Below, one piece after another: positions 9,359 through 17,513 of a DNA stretch of 43,905 nucleotides. The translations under genes and the position numbers were made by a program. The stretch covers positions 1 through 43,905 of the forward strand of contig JAUVXG010000019.1 of the NCBI GenBank assembly GCA_030603685.1, given 5' to 3'. Under the pieces are notes generated by a model, which was not told where the DNA came from, ran no database searches, and saw only the letters and a program-made list of their open reading frames with translations. Numbering within the stretch: the stretch's first letter is position 1; every line of letters begins with the position of its first letter. Source of the DNA: Pleomorphomonas sp. GTDB taxonomy: Bacteria; Pseudomonadota; Alphaproteobacteria; Rhizobiales; Pleomorphomonadaceae.

Positions 9359-9389
9359 TTGACTCGTGTTAAATCAGCTTGCCTATAAT
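9359..9389 (+). promoter_or_regulatory. sigma70-type promoter candidate for the GntR gene
   Basis: TTGACT at 9359-9364 and TATAAT at 9384-9389 are separated by 19 bases. Both boxes are near-perfect but the spacer is two bases longer than ideal. Confidence 0.45.
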
Positions 9390-9398
9390 AAATACAAT

Positions 9399-9419
9399 CT
9401 TATATACAAGATATATAAG
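9399..9419. promoter_or_regulatory. perfect inverted repeat, probable GntR operator
   Basis: CTTATATA-CAAGA-TATATAAG is a perfect 8-bp-arm dyad. It sits about ten bases after the -10 box, over the expected transcription start, and between kdgK and the GntR gene. FCD-type GntR proteins bind short dyads of this kind; the assignment is inferred from position. Confidence 0.5.
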
Positions 9420-9772
9420 GTATATGCGGTTAGATAGCTGATTTTTGTTTGTGTGTGAAACTCGGGCAAGCTGGAGAGGACTGCCTCACACTCACGGCGT
9501 GGTCAGGCCGGCTCTGCATTTCCACTTGAGACAGGCCCATTTATGCTGACGAGGCCCGTATGCGCCGTTTTCGGGCGACATCCGTATCGCCCCTGATCCG
9601 CGAGCTTGGCACTAACCCGCTCTGACTATTTTTCATATATCTGGAATACGAGATGGAGTCGCGTCGCTGGCGAGGGATTGCCGCGACGGGATGGTGGGTC
9701 GCACGTTCCCGTCGACGCGTCGAGGAATCGAGCGATCCTACCAACGCAAGGGCAGCCCATGGAGCGAACCCG

Positions 9773-10528
9773 ATGACGACATGGACCATGAACGACGGCG
9801 GACGATCCCCGGCTGCCGGCACTCCGGTCGGCGAAACGGCCGCTCAGTTGGTTCACCGCCGGTTGCGGGACGACATCGTTTCCATGCGTCGTCGGCCCGG
9901 CGACGTCATCTTCGAGAAGGAGATCGCCACCGAGGCCCGCGTCAGCCGGACGCCGGTCCGCGAAGCGTTGCTCCGCCTCGCCGACGAAAAGCTGATCGAG
10001 ATCGTACCCAAGTCCGGAACCATGGTCTCCCGGATTCCGGCCGAGATTCTGCCCGAGATCATCGTCGCCCGCGCCGCGCTTGAGGCTGTGACCGTAAAGG
10101 CGGCTGCCGAGAGCGCCAGAGGCTCCGACATCGCCGGCCTCAGGGCGATCATCGAACGGCAACGCGAGGCTCTCGGCATCGGTGATATCGATGGTTTTCA
10201 TGCTGCCGACGAGCTGATGCACCGGGCTATTGCCGAGGCGGGCAAGCTGCCGGGCCTGTGGGCGATGATCGTTCAGATCAAGGTTCAACTCGACCGCTAT
10301 CGTCGCCTGACATTGCCGCAGCCGCATCGCATGGAGCGGGCGCTCGGGGAGCATGAGGAGATTGTCGACGCCATCGCCGACCGCGATGCCGCCGCAGCTG
10401 CGGCGGCCATGGATCGCCACCTCGACGGACTTCGCATCAGCCTCGCGCCGATCCGCGACCTCAACCCCGACTATTTCTCCGGCGATGTCAGTGCCGTCTA
10501 TGACCGCTGGGCCGGCGAAACGGCCTGA
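9773..10528 (+). CDS. GntR-family (FCD) transcriptional regulator
   Basis: From ATG at 9773 the protein has 251 residues; upstream in-frame codons to 9653 look non-coding. Residues 20-88 form the GntR winged helix-turn-helix (LVHRRLRDDIVSMRRRPGDVIFEKEIATEARVSRTPVREALLRL), ending in VPKSGTMVS. Residues about 97-230 are the helical FCD ligand domain with a metal-type histidine pattern (FHAADELMHRAIAEAG; AAMDRHLDGL). The gene is divergent from kdgK, so it most likely senses KDG or a uronate and represses the operon. The effector is inferred from neighbours only. Confidence 0.88.
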   Translation: MTTWTMNDGGRSPAAGTPVGETAAQLVHRRLRDDIVSMRRRPGDVIFEKEIATEARVSRTPVREALLRLADEKLIEIVPKSGTMVSRIPAEILPEIIVARAALEAVTVKAAAESARGSDIAGLRAIIERQREALGIGDIDGFHAADELMHRAIAEAGKLPGLWAMIVQIKVQLDRYRRLTLPQPHRMERALGEHEEIVDAIADRDAAAAAAAMDRHLDGLRISLAPIRDLNPDYFSGDVSAVYDRWAGETA

Positions 10529-10632
10529 CACCCTGTCGCCCTTCACCGGGCCGGAGTGCGCGGGGACCGACAAGATGACGCCTGGGCAAAGGCATGGAGC
10601 GCCGATCCGTCTCGGTCAGGTCGAACAACGCT

Positions 10633-11391
10633 CTATGGGGCGACGTTGACCACGCGTCGCCCGTCGATTTCCATGACGTCGCCCTCGACGCGAAAGACGT
10701 CGGACAGAAGCGTGCGGGTGATGACTTCCGTGGGCCGGCCGTCGCTGACGACGCGTCCCGCCTGCATGACCACGACCCGATCGGCGTAGGCGGCTGCGAC
10801 GTTGAGGTCGTGCAGCACGACAATGACCGTCTTGCCGGGCTGGTCGCCCATGCGGCGGAACAGCCGCATCATCGATACGGCGTGATGAATGTCGAGGTTG
10901 TTGAGCGGCTCGTCGAACAGGGCATAGTCGGCATCCTGGGCGAGAGCCATCGCGACGAAGGCCCGCTGTCGTTGGCCGCCCGAGAGCTGATCGAGAAAGC
11001 GGTCGGCCATGGTCTCCATGCCGACGAAGTCTATGGCTGCCTTCACCCGTTCCGCGTCCTCGCGGGTTGGGCGGCCTCGATTATGGGGGAAACGGCCGAA
11101 GGCGACGAGGTCGCCAACCGTCAGGCGGGCGGCGACGTGGTTTTCCTGGCGCATTACCGATAGCCGGCGGGCGAGATCACGATTGGGGGCCTTTGAAACG
11201 TCGAGACCGTCGACCCGGATCGCGCCCGAAGTGGGCTTGATGAGGCGGCTTGTCAGCGAAAGCAGCGTCGACTTTCCGGCGCCATTGGGGCCGACGATGC
11301 CGATCACCCCGCCACGCGGAATGGCGAGGCTGACATTGTCTACGACCACCGTTTCGCCGTAGCGTTTGCAGATCTTGTCGATTTCGATCAT
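10633..11391 (-). CDS. iron-siderophore ABC transporter, ATP-binding protein
   Basis: This 252-residue ATPase drives siderophore-iron import. Walker A GPNGAGKST is at 34-42, the ABC signature LSGGQ at 136-140 and Walker B YALFDEP at 156-162 (E161 catalytic), followed by the H-loop in VVLHDLN. MIEIDKICKRYGETVVVDNVSL is typical of the FecE/FatE/YclP group. The open frame upstream of ATG 11391 is noise from the permease gene. The start overlaps the upstream permease gene by four bases. It is the last gene of the AraC-permease-permease-ATPase operon. Confidence 0.93.
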   Translation of the reverse strand: MIEIDKICKRYGETVVVDNVSLAIPRGGVIGIVGPNGAGKSTLLSLTSRLIKPTSGAIRVDGLDVSKAPNRDLARRLSVMRQENHVAARLTVGDLVAFGRFPHNRGRPTREDAERVKAAIDFVGMETMADRFLDQLSGGQRQRAFVAMALAQDADYALFDEPLNNLDIHHAVSMMRLFRRMGDQPGKTVIVVLHDLNVAAAYADRVVVMQAGRVVSDGRPTEVITRTLLSDVFRVEGDVMEIDGRRVVNVAP

Positions 11392-12353
11392 CGCCGTCCT
11401 GCCCTGAACAGGATGAGAAGGAACGTGATGCCGCCGACGAAGTCGATGACGATGGACAGCGCCGTGCCGAAGCCGAGCAGTCGTTCGAGCAGCATCTGGC
11501 CTCCGACGAGCGTCATGACGGCAAGCCCGACCGCAACCGGCAGAACGCTGGCATGTCGGGCCGAAGGCACCAGCAGATAGGCCAGGTTGGCGACCAGCAG
11601 GCCGAAGAAGGTGGTGGGTCCGACCAGCGCCGTCGAGGCCGACACCAGGATGGCCACGAGCGCGAAGACGATGGCCGAAAGCCGCGTCGTGTCGACGCCG
11701 AGGCCGGTCGCGCGCTGGCGGCCGAGCACGAGAACGTCGAGTTCGGAAAGGCGTGGCAGCACGATGATCGTCGCCATCACCGCCAGCAGGGCGGCGACGC
11801 CGATCAGCGCCGGATCGACGACGTTGAAGGAGGCGAAGGCTCGCCCTTGCAAAACCAGGAAATCGTTGGGGTCCATGACGCGTTGCAGGAAGCTCGACAG
11901 GCTGCGAAAGAGCGCGCCGAACAACAGGCCCGAAAGAACCACCAGGGGCAGGTTCCGGTCTTCGCCCCGGAAAAGCAGTCGGAACAGCAGGCCGGAGAGG
12001 CCGACCATGACGAGGCATTCGACCGAGAAGAGCAGCCGTGGATCGATCGCCACGGCGCCGGCGCTGCCAAGAGCGGCCACAAGCGTGGTTTGCAGGAGCA
12101 GGAACAGTGCGTCGAAGCCCATGACGGCCGGTGTCAGGATGCGGTTGCCGGTCAAGGTCTGGAACAGCACCGTCGACAGGGCGATGGCATAGGCCACGGT
12201 GATCAGAGCGGCAAGGCGAACGCCCCGGTGGGCGAGAACGAAGCTCCATGAGCCGCGGACGCCAACCGTCATGAAGGCTATCATCGACAACCCTGCGAGG
12301 AGCGTGACGGCGACCGTCACGAGGCGGACGGAGCGGACGCGTTCAGGCGGCAT
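11388..12353 (-). CDS. iron-siderophore ABC transporter permease (FecCD family)
   Basis: This 321-residue membrane protein has roughly nine hydrophobic segments. It shows FecCD family signatures such as LTGNRILTPAVMGFDALFLLLQT, VGPTTFFGLLVANLAYLLVPSARH and a C-terminal IDFVGGITFLLILFRAGRR. The pairing with a second FecCD-type permease and the phrase NRILTPAVMGFD resemble the Fat/Ycl petrobactin-type importers rather than FecCD or BtuC. It overlaps the upstream permease gene by 11 bases and the ATPase gene by four. Confidence 0.9.
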   Translation of the reverse strand: MPPERVRSVRLVTVAVTLLAGLSMIAFMTVGVRGSWSFVLAHRGVRLAALITVAYAIALSTVLFQTLTGNRILTPAVMGFDALFLLLQTTLVAALGSAGAVAIDPRLLFSVECLVMVGLSGLLFRLLFRGEDRNLPLVVLSGLLFGALFRSLSSFLQRVMDPNDFLVLQGRAFASFNVVDPALIGVAALLAVMATIIVLPRLSELDVLVLGRQRATGLGVDTTRLSAIVFALVAILVSASTALVGPTTFFGLLVANLAYLLVPSARHASVLPVAVGLAVMTLVGGQMLLERLLGFGTALSIVIDFVGGITFLLILFRAGRR

Positions 12354-13314
12354 GGCTGCGCCGCCAGAAGATGAATGTCAGGAAGCCGAGGCTGCCGACA
12401 ACGCCCATGATGGTGCCGACCGGTATTTCGTAGGGTGCGATGACGAGCCGGCCAACGACGTCCGACGCGAGGACCAGTACGGCGCCGCCCGTTGCCACCA
12501 CCGGCAGGCTGCGCCGCAGATCGTCGCCTAGGAACAGGCTGACGACGTTGGGGACGATGAGGCCGACGAAGGGGACGGCGCCGACCGTCACCACCACGGC
12601 GGCGGTAACCACCGAGACGATGATCAGGCCGAAGACGACGAGCCGCCGATAGTTGAGACCGACGCCGGTTGCCACCGCCTCGCCCATGCCCAGACTGGTG
12701 AAGCGCGCGGCGGTCGCATAGGCGATCGCCACCAGACCGGCAATGATCCACAGGAACTCGTAGCGACCGCGCAGCACGATGGAGAAGTCGCCGCTGCCGA
12801 AGGCGCCGAGCGATTGCAGCAGGTCGAAGCGGTAAGCGAGAAAACTGGTCATGGCATCGAAGATGCCGCCGAGCATGATGCCGACCAGCGGAACCATCAG
12901 CGTGGAGCCGAGCGGCAGCCGACCGAGCAGCACGAGGAACACGGCGGAGCCGGCGAGCGCCACCAGGGCTGCCACCAGCATGCGTACAATCACCGGGGCG
13001 CCCGGCATCAGGAGCAGCGTCAGAAGGATGCCGAGGCTTGCCGACTCCACCGTGCCGGCCGTCGATGGCTCGACGAAGCGGTTGCGGGCGATCATCTGCA
13101 TCAGGATGCCGGACACGGCGAGCCCGGCGCCGGACAACAGCAGGGCGAGCGTGCGCGGTACGCGGCTTGCGGCGAGCACAAGCGCACCGTCACCTTCCAT
13201 GGTCAACACGTCGGACCAGGCGTAGCCGCCACCGATGACGAGGCTCGCCACGGCGAGGAAGATGGTCGCGATCAGCATGACGCCGAGCAGGAACGGACGA
13301 GGCGAAGCGGTCAC
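12343..13314 (-). CDS. iron-siderophore ABC transporter permease (FecCD family), first subunit
   Basis: GTG at 13314 gives 323 residues; the longer open frame upstream overlaps the AraC gene and is not supported. The sequence is strongly hydrophobic with family motifs SRVPRTLALLLSGAGLAVSGILMQMIARNRFVEPSTAGTVESASLGIL and VGAVPFVGLIVPNVVSLFLGDDLR. It would form a heterodimeric channel with the next permease. Its start overlaps the AraC stop codon by four bases, so the regulator and transporter are translated together. Confidence 0.92.
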   Translation of the reverse strand: MTASPRPFLLGVMLIATIFLAVASLVIGGGYAWSDVLTMEGDGALVLAASRVPRTLALLLSGAGLAVSGILMQMIARNRFVEPSTAGTVESASLGILLTLLLMPGAPVIVRMLVAALVALAGSAVFLVLLGRLPLGSTLMVPLVGIMLGGIFDAMTSFLAYRFDLLQSLGAFGSGDFSIVLRGRYEFLWIIAGLVAIAYATAARFTSLGMGEAVATGVGLNYRRLVVFGLIIVSVVTAAVVVTVGAVPFVGLIVPNVVSLFLGDDLRRSLPVVATGGAVLVLASDVVGRLVIAPYEIPVGTIMGVVGSLGFLTFIFWRRSHAA

Positions 13315-14198
13315 TCGGCCGCCTCGCGGAACGGCATGGCTTGCCGACGTCGGAGTTTGGGCGGCACGCCGTAAGCCTTCTTGAAGGCGGTGGCAAAGCT
13401 CGACGGCGCCGAATAGCCGGCCATGAAGGCGGCGCAGGCGATGCTGACGCCGCGATTGTCGAGCGCGTCGCGGGCCGCGTCGAGGCGCCGACGGCGAACG
13501 AAGTCGAACACCGTCATGCCATAGAGTTCCTTGAAGCAGCGCTGGACGACGCTGACGGAAGCTCCGACCGCCTGGGCGACGGCGTCGATGGTGAGCGGCT
13601 CGTTGATATGGTCGAGCAGGAAGATGCGGATGCGTTCGCCGAGCAGTGACTGGGCCGGACGGGGCAGGGTGTTCTCCTCGCGGCGCAGGGCCAGCGTACT
13701 GAGGGTGAGGCACACGAGATCGAGCGCGCGGGCGCGTCGGTAGAGCGGCAGCGCCTCTCGCGGCACCCAGGCCGGCGGCTCGGCAGCCAGTCGAGCGATG
13801 CGGACGCTGTCGTCGTCGAGGCGCCAGAGATGGTGGTTGCCGTGCCCGGCGAGGAAGGCAGCAAGCGCGTCGCCGTGGCCCGCGCCATCGAGGTCGAGCG
13901 TCGCCGTCCAATCGCTCGGCGCGGTGATCATCAGTTTGTTCATCCGGTCTTCCGACCAGGCGAGTTGGACCAGACGAGCCGGATGGACGAGCGACAGTGC
14001 CAATGCCACCGGACCGGCGTCGGCGGAAACGTCGAACCGTTGGCCGTCGATCTCGAAGCGCTGCCAGCCCCGGAGATAGATGAACAGGCGGAAACCCGGC
14101 TGGATTTCGCGCACGCTTCGTTGACCGGCGATTACGGGCGTGAGCCGGCAGGCGAGCGAGATGCCGTCGTTTTCCGATGTCGCCATCGACAGTTCCAT
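13311..14198 (-). CDS. AraC-family transcriptional regulator of the siderophore island
   Basis: From ATG at 14198 the protein has 295 residues; GTG 14216 and ATG 14186 are alternatives and none has a strong ribosome site. The last 100 residues hold two helix-turn-helix motifs (IDAVAQAVGASVSVVQRCFKELYGMTVFDFVRRRRLDAA and a second with FMAGYSAPSSFATAFKKAYGVPP), the AraC DNA-binding pattern. The N-terminal part, rich in aromatic and beta-type sequence, resembles PchR-like siderophore sensors. It is first in an operon with the importer genes and divergent from the binding protein gene. A role as siderophore-responsive activator is inferred from this. Confidence 0.9.
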   Translation of the reverse strand: MELSMATSENDGISLACRLTPVIAGQRSVREIQPGFRLFIYLRGWQRFEIDGQRFDVSADAGPVALALSLVHPARLVQLAWSEDRMNKLMITAPSDWTATLDLDGAGHGDALAAFLAGHGNHHLWRLDDDSVRIARLAAEPPAWVPREALPLYRRARALDLVCLTLSTLALRREENTLPRPAQSLLGERIRIFLLDHINEPLTIDAVAQAVGASVSVVQRCFKELYGMTVFDFVRRRRLDAARDALDNRGVSIACAAFMAGYSAPSSFATAFKKAYGVPPKLRRRQAMPFREAAE

Positions 14199-14330
14199 GA
14201 ACGCACCCAATGCCACCCGAGGCGCCGTCCGACAACACGCGCAAAGGGCTCGGCTGTTTGCGAGAAAGAAACCGCCGTTTGCGCTGAAGACCGGATCGTC
14301 GACAGCTTTCCATCCCCTTGTTTATATACA

Positions 14331-14345
14331 TGACAAAGTCAGTCA
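14331..14345. promoter_or_regulatory. RirA-type iron-responsive box candidate (TGA-N9-TCA)
   Basis: TGACAAAGTCAGTCA fits the TGA-N9-TCA core described for RirA operators in Rhizobiales. It lies between the divergent AraC and binding-protein genes, 20 bases before a leader ORF. TGAC-AAA-GTCA inside it is also a small dyad. Confidence 0.35.
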
Positions 14346-14364
14346 AGTTTAAGGGGAACTACTT

Positions 14365-14409
14365 ATGCGAACGCCTGGCAGTCGCAAACGGTTGGGTCGA
14401 GGCAAATGA
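14365..14409 (+). CDS. possible 14-codon leader ORF, coupled to the iron-binding protein gene
   Basis: ATG at 14365 follows AAGGGGA at 14351-14357 and opens a 14-codon frame rich in basic residues (MRTPGSRKRLGRGK). Its TGA at 14407-14409 overlaps the ATG (14406) of the binding-protein gene in an ATGA arrangement. Whether it is translated is unknown. It may be a coupling leader or simply chance. Confidence 0.35.
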   Translation: MRTPGSRKRLGRGK

Positions 14410-15320
14410 CAGGCAAATCCGGTCTTCTCTCGGCCTTGTTGGCGCCGCTTCTCCTGGTCGTCGGCCTCGACCTGGCCGGCGCGGCAACAATCACTGACGC
14501 GCAGGGAACGCGGGAACTGCCGGACAGCCCGAAGACCGTCGTCGTCTTCGACCTTGCTGCCCTGGATACGCTCGATGCGCTGGGCGTCGAGGTGAAGGGC
14601 GTGCCAGATTGGGCAATGTCCGGCGAACTTGGAAAGTATCGCGGCGACGCCTACGCCAAGGTCGGCTCGCTGTTCGAGCCGGACTTCGAGGCGGTGGCGG
14701 CGCTCGAGCCCGACCTGATCGTCGTTGGCAGCCGCAGTCAGAAGCACTTCGCCGCGTTGTCGGAGATTGCGCCGGTCCTGGACCTGACGGCCGACAACAA
14801 CGACTTCCGTGGCTCGGTCAAGCGCAACGCCGAGGCGATCGGCAAGCTGTTCGGCAAGGAGGCCGAGGTCGCTGAACGGCTTCGGAAACTCGACGTCACG
14901 ACGGCCCGCCTCAGAGAGATGACCGCAAGCCAGGGCAGGGGCCTCGTGGTGCTGACCACCGGCGGCAAGATCAGCGCCTACGGTCCCGGTTCGCGCTTTT
15001 CCGAGGTGCACGATCTCTACGGCCTTGCTCCCGCAGATCCGACCATTGAGGCGACCACCCACGGCCAGGTCATTTCCTGGGAGTACATTCTCAAGGTCAA
15101 TCCGGACTGGCTGATCGTCATCGACCGCGACGCAGCCATCGGCAGGGCCGAGACGCCGGCTCGTGCATTGCTCGACAACGAACTGGTCAATCGGACCCGC
15201 GCCGCCACGGCTGGCCACATCATCTATCTCAATCCGGTCGGCATGTATCTGACGAGTTCCGGCCTGCGCGCCGAGCAGGCGATCGCCGACGGCTTCATCG
15301 CCGCTTTCGGGCAGCCTTGA
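14406..15320 (+). CDS. iron-siderophore ABC transporter substrate-binding protein
   Basis: The product has 304 residues. Residues 1-26 are a signal peptide (hydrophobic LLSALLAPLLLVVGLDLAG, cleavage likely after GAA). The mature part is a class III periplasmic binding protein with KTVVVFDLAALDTLDALGV, KVGSLFEPDFEAVAALEPDLIVV and the C-terminal HIIYLNPVGMYLTSSGLRAEQAI. This pattern resembles the FatB/YclQ (petrobactin or catecholate-siderophore) group. It is transcribed divergently from the permease-ATPase operon and is followed after 34 bases by the SIP gene. The exact ligand cannot be read from sequence. Confidence 0.92.
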   Translation: MTGKSGLLSALLAPLLLVVGLDLAGAATITDAQGTRELPDSPKTVVVFDLAALDTLDALGVEVKGVPDWAMSGELGKYRGDAYAKVGSLFEPDFEAVAALEPDLIVVGSRSQKHFAALSEIAPVLDLTADNNDFRGSVKRNAEAIGKLFGKEAEVAERLRKLDVTTARLREMTASQGRGLVVLTTGGKISAYGPGSRFSEVHDLYGLAPADPTIEATTHGQVISWEYILKVNPDWLIVIDRDAAIGRAETPARALLDNELVNRTRAATAGHIIYLNPVGMYLTSSGLRAEQAIADGFIAAFGQP

Positions 15321-15354
15321 ACCCGTCACCTTCGCTTTCCCGGAGTTCGTTCCG

Positions 15355-16440
15355 ATGAGCACGCATATGTCGCCCCGTCTCGCCGCCACGCTTTTTGTCC
15401 CGAGCCGAGACCCGGCGACCTTGCGGGCTCGTCTCGTCGATCACGTCGGTCGCCACGCGCGCGTCGAGACGGTCGAGGGAGGAGACATCCTGCTGTCGAG
15501 CGAGCTGGGACTGTCTCGATTGACGCTCGATGTCGGCGGCCTGCTCATCGCAGCCGAGAGTCGAGACCCCACCGGTCTCGCCTACATCAAGATGATCATG
15601 GCCGACCATGTGCTGGAGTTTGGCGAAGCCGGCATTGCCTTGCGTTGGATCGGGGGCGGAGCGGCCGGTTTGCCGCTGCCGTTCTTTCGGAAGATGACCG
15701 TAACCGCCGTGGCGACGATCGGTCGCTTCCGGCGCCTGACGCTCAAGGGCGACGATCTCGGCCGCTTCGCCGAAGGCGGGCTGCACGTCCGCCTGCTGTT
15801 GCCGGCCGAGGGCGTGCGTCAGCGTTGGCCGGTGACCGGCGATGACGGGCGGCCCTGGTGGCCGGACGGCAATCCGCCACCGGCGCGCGTCTACACCTTG
15901 CGCCGCATCGATGTCGCCGCCGGTGAGGTGGAGATCGACATGTTGCTGCACGCCGACCATCATGATGCGCCGGGTGCCGCCTTCGCCGAACGGGCTCGGC
16001 CGGGCGACGTGGTCGGCATGACGGGGCCCGGCGGCGGCGATCTGCCCGAGGCCGCCGACTATCTTCTCTTCGCCGACGAGACGGGGCTGCCGGCCGTTGC
16101 CCGCATGCTGGCCGAAATGCCGGCTGGCCGCCGGGTCCGCGCGATCCTTGAGGTCGAGGACCAGAAAGATCGGCAGGTCCTTCCGGGTGCGGCCAAGGCG
16201 GACTTCGTCTGGCTGCATCGACGGGATGGCGCCCGGTTGGAAACGGTCGCCGCGGCCATTGGCGCCGACGATCTTCCTCCCGATGTCGTCGTCTGGGGCG
16301 GCATGGAGCACACCGCTCGCCGCGCCATCTATCGCAGGGCGATCGATATCTGGGGCCTGCCGCGCGACCGATTGCGGCTTGCTTCCTATTGGCGGCGGGG
16401 GCAGGCCGGCGGAGATCACCATCACGACGACGCGGCTTGA
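15355..16440 (+). CDS. siderophore-interacting flavoprotein with N-terminal DUF2218 domain
   Basis: This 361-residue protein has two parts. Residues about 10-100 look like the DUF2218 domain (ARLVDHVGRHARVETVEGGDILL...LIAAESRDPTGLAYIKMIMADHVLEF). Residues about 105-345 are a siderophore-interacting protein (SIP) FAD-binding and reductase domain (VYTLRRIDVAAGEVEIDMLLH; ADETGLPAVARML; VWGGMEH). SIP proteins reduce ferric siderophores in the cytoplasm to release iron. The C-terminus is histidine/aspartate-rich (GDHHHDDAA). It is the partner of the adjacent importer. Confidence 0.9.
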   Translation: MSTHMSPRLAATLFVPSRDPATLRARLVDHVGRHARVETVEGGDILLSSELGLSRLTLDVGGLLIAAESRDPTGLAYIKMIMADHVLEFGEAGIALRWIGGGAAGLPLPFFRKMTVTAVATIGRFRRLTLKGDDLGRFAEGGLHVRLLLPAEGVRQRWPVTGDDGRPWWPDGNPPPARVYTLRRIDVAAGEVEIDMLLHADHHDAPGAAFAERARPGDVVGMTGPGGGDLPEAADYLLFADETGLPAVARMLAEMPAGRRVRAILEVEDQKDRQVLPGAAKADFVWLHRRDGARLETVAAAIGADDLPPDVVVWGGMEHTARRAIYRRAIDIWGLPRDRLRLASYWRRGQAGGDHHHDDAA

Positions 16441-16616
16441 GGCCTCGGTGTATCGGGAACATTCCCGTCGCCGCTTGGTTGAGCATCTCCATCGCCGCGT
16501 ACGGCGTTTGAAGGCGCGTAACAGCTTCCGAACGCCATCCTGTGCAACTTGGCGGTCAATCGGGCCGTATCCAAGTTGCCTTGTGCGCCGAAGCCGCCCG
16601 CACAATGGAGAGCATC

Positions 16617-17261
16617 ATGAGATCGGATATCCGACCCGGAGCGAAATTCCCGGATTACGTCCTGCCGGACCACACCAACACGCCTCGGCGTTTGTCGGAT
16701 CTGCAAGGCGACCAACTGATGGTCGTGGTGCTGACACGCGGTTTCTTCTGCCCAAAGGATCGCCAGCACATGCTGGAACTCGTGCGTTTTCATCCTCAGT
16801 TGGTCGTCGGCTATACCCAGCTCGTCACCATTACGACGGACGACTGGCACACGACCAACAACTATCGTCAGCAAACCTCCGCGCCTTGGCCTTTCCTTTA
16901 TGACGAGGATCGTGTTGTCCAGAAAGATCTGGACATCAAGGAGTACACCGATACCAGTCATGACGTGATGATCCCGCACACGATCGTCCTGGGCCGTCAG
17001 CTCGAGGTTTTCAAGGTCTACAACGGTTACTATTACTGGGGGCGTCCCTCGACGGCCGATTTGCATGCGGATCTTCGCGAGATCGGGCAACGGACCTATC
17101 GGGACTGGGATATCACGACGCCTGAGCTGCGCCAGAAGTGGGAGAACGGTGAAAAGTCGGCATTCTACCCCTACGGGGAGAACTCGATTTCGATGGAACA
17201 GCTCATGCTTCAAATGGCGGGCGCCGTCGATCAGTACGCCGGCAGCGCCAAGGGAGGCTGA
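16617..17261 (+). CDS. peroxiredoxin-like (AhpC/TSA redoxin) protein with a single cysteine
   Basis: ATG at 16617 has GGAG at 16607-16610, six bases upstream, giving 214 residues. The N-terminal thioredoxin fold is recognisable: RPGAKFPDYVLPDHTNTPRRLSDLQGDQLMVVVLTRGFFCPKDR. The only cysteine of the protein is in GFFCPKD, where a peroxidatic cysteine is expected, so a one-cysteine mechanism is likely. The C-terminal half (about residues 110-200) is tyrosine- and tryptophan-rich and I do not recognise it. The gene is transcribed towards nifA but is separated from it by 252 bases. Confidence 0.75.
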   Translation: MRSDIRPGAKFPDYVLPDHTNTPRRLSDLQGDQLMVVVLTRGFFCPKDRQHMLELVRFHPQLVVGYTQLVTITTDDWHTTNNYRQQTSAPWPFLYDEDRVVQKDLDIKEYTDTSHDVMIPHTIVLGRQLEVFKVYNGYYYWGRPSTADLHADLREIGQRTYRDWDITTPELRQKWENGEKSAFYPYGENSISMEQLMLQMAGAVDQYAGSAKGG

Positions 17262-17513
17262 GGATCGCTTTCATGCTGTCGGATCGGGGGCTGCGCCCGC
17301 GGAGTGCGCGTCCCGTTGCGCCGACAGAGGGGCCATTTCTCTTCTCTTGTAAGTACAAAGTGCTAGAGCAATATACTTATATGCTTTCGTATTATGCATG
17401 GTGGTGTCAGGAATGACTGCAATTCGTGCGTGACAAAAGCAGGATTTGCCTCGACCCTTCAGAGGTGGGAAGCCGGTCTCCTCCCTGCCGGCCCCGACCT
17501 GAGGAGCCATGGC

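Larger units (their letters stand above)
9158..9772. other. AT-rich divergent regulatory region between kdgK and the GntR gene
   Basis: This 615-base stretch holds no convincing gene. Bases 9300-9470 are strikingly AT-rich compared with the rest of the window. They contain a sigma70-like promoter pointing right and a perfect inverted repeat, listed separately. If transcription of the GntR gene starts there, its leader would be about 375 bases long. Confidence 0.7.

Noticed and set aside
9626-10573. 315-codon minus-strand open frame opposite the GntR gene
   Set aside because: The plus-strand protein has clear GntR and FCD domains; the antisense product has no recognisable motif.
17340-17400. 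A defined promoter for nifA
   Set aside because: The AT-rich stretch holds TTGTAA and several TATA-like words, but no pair with good spacing and no FNR/FixK or NifA box, so no site is called.
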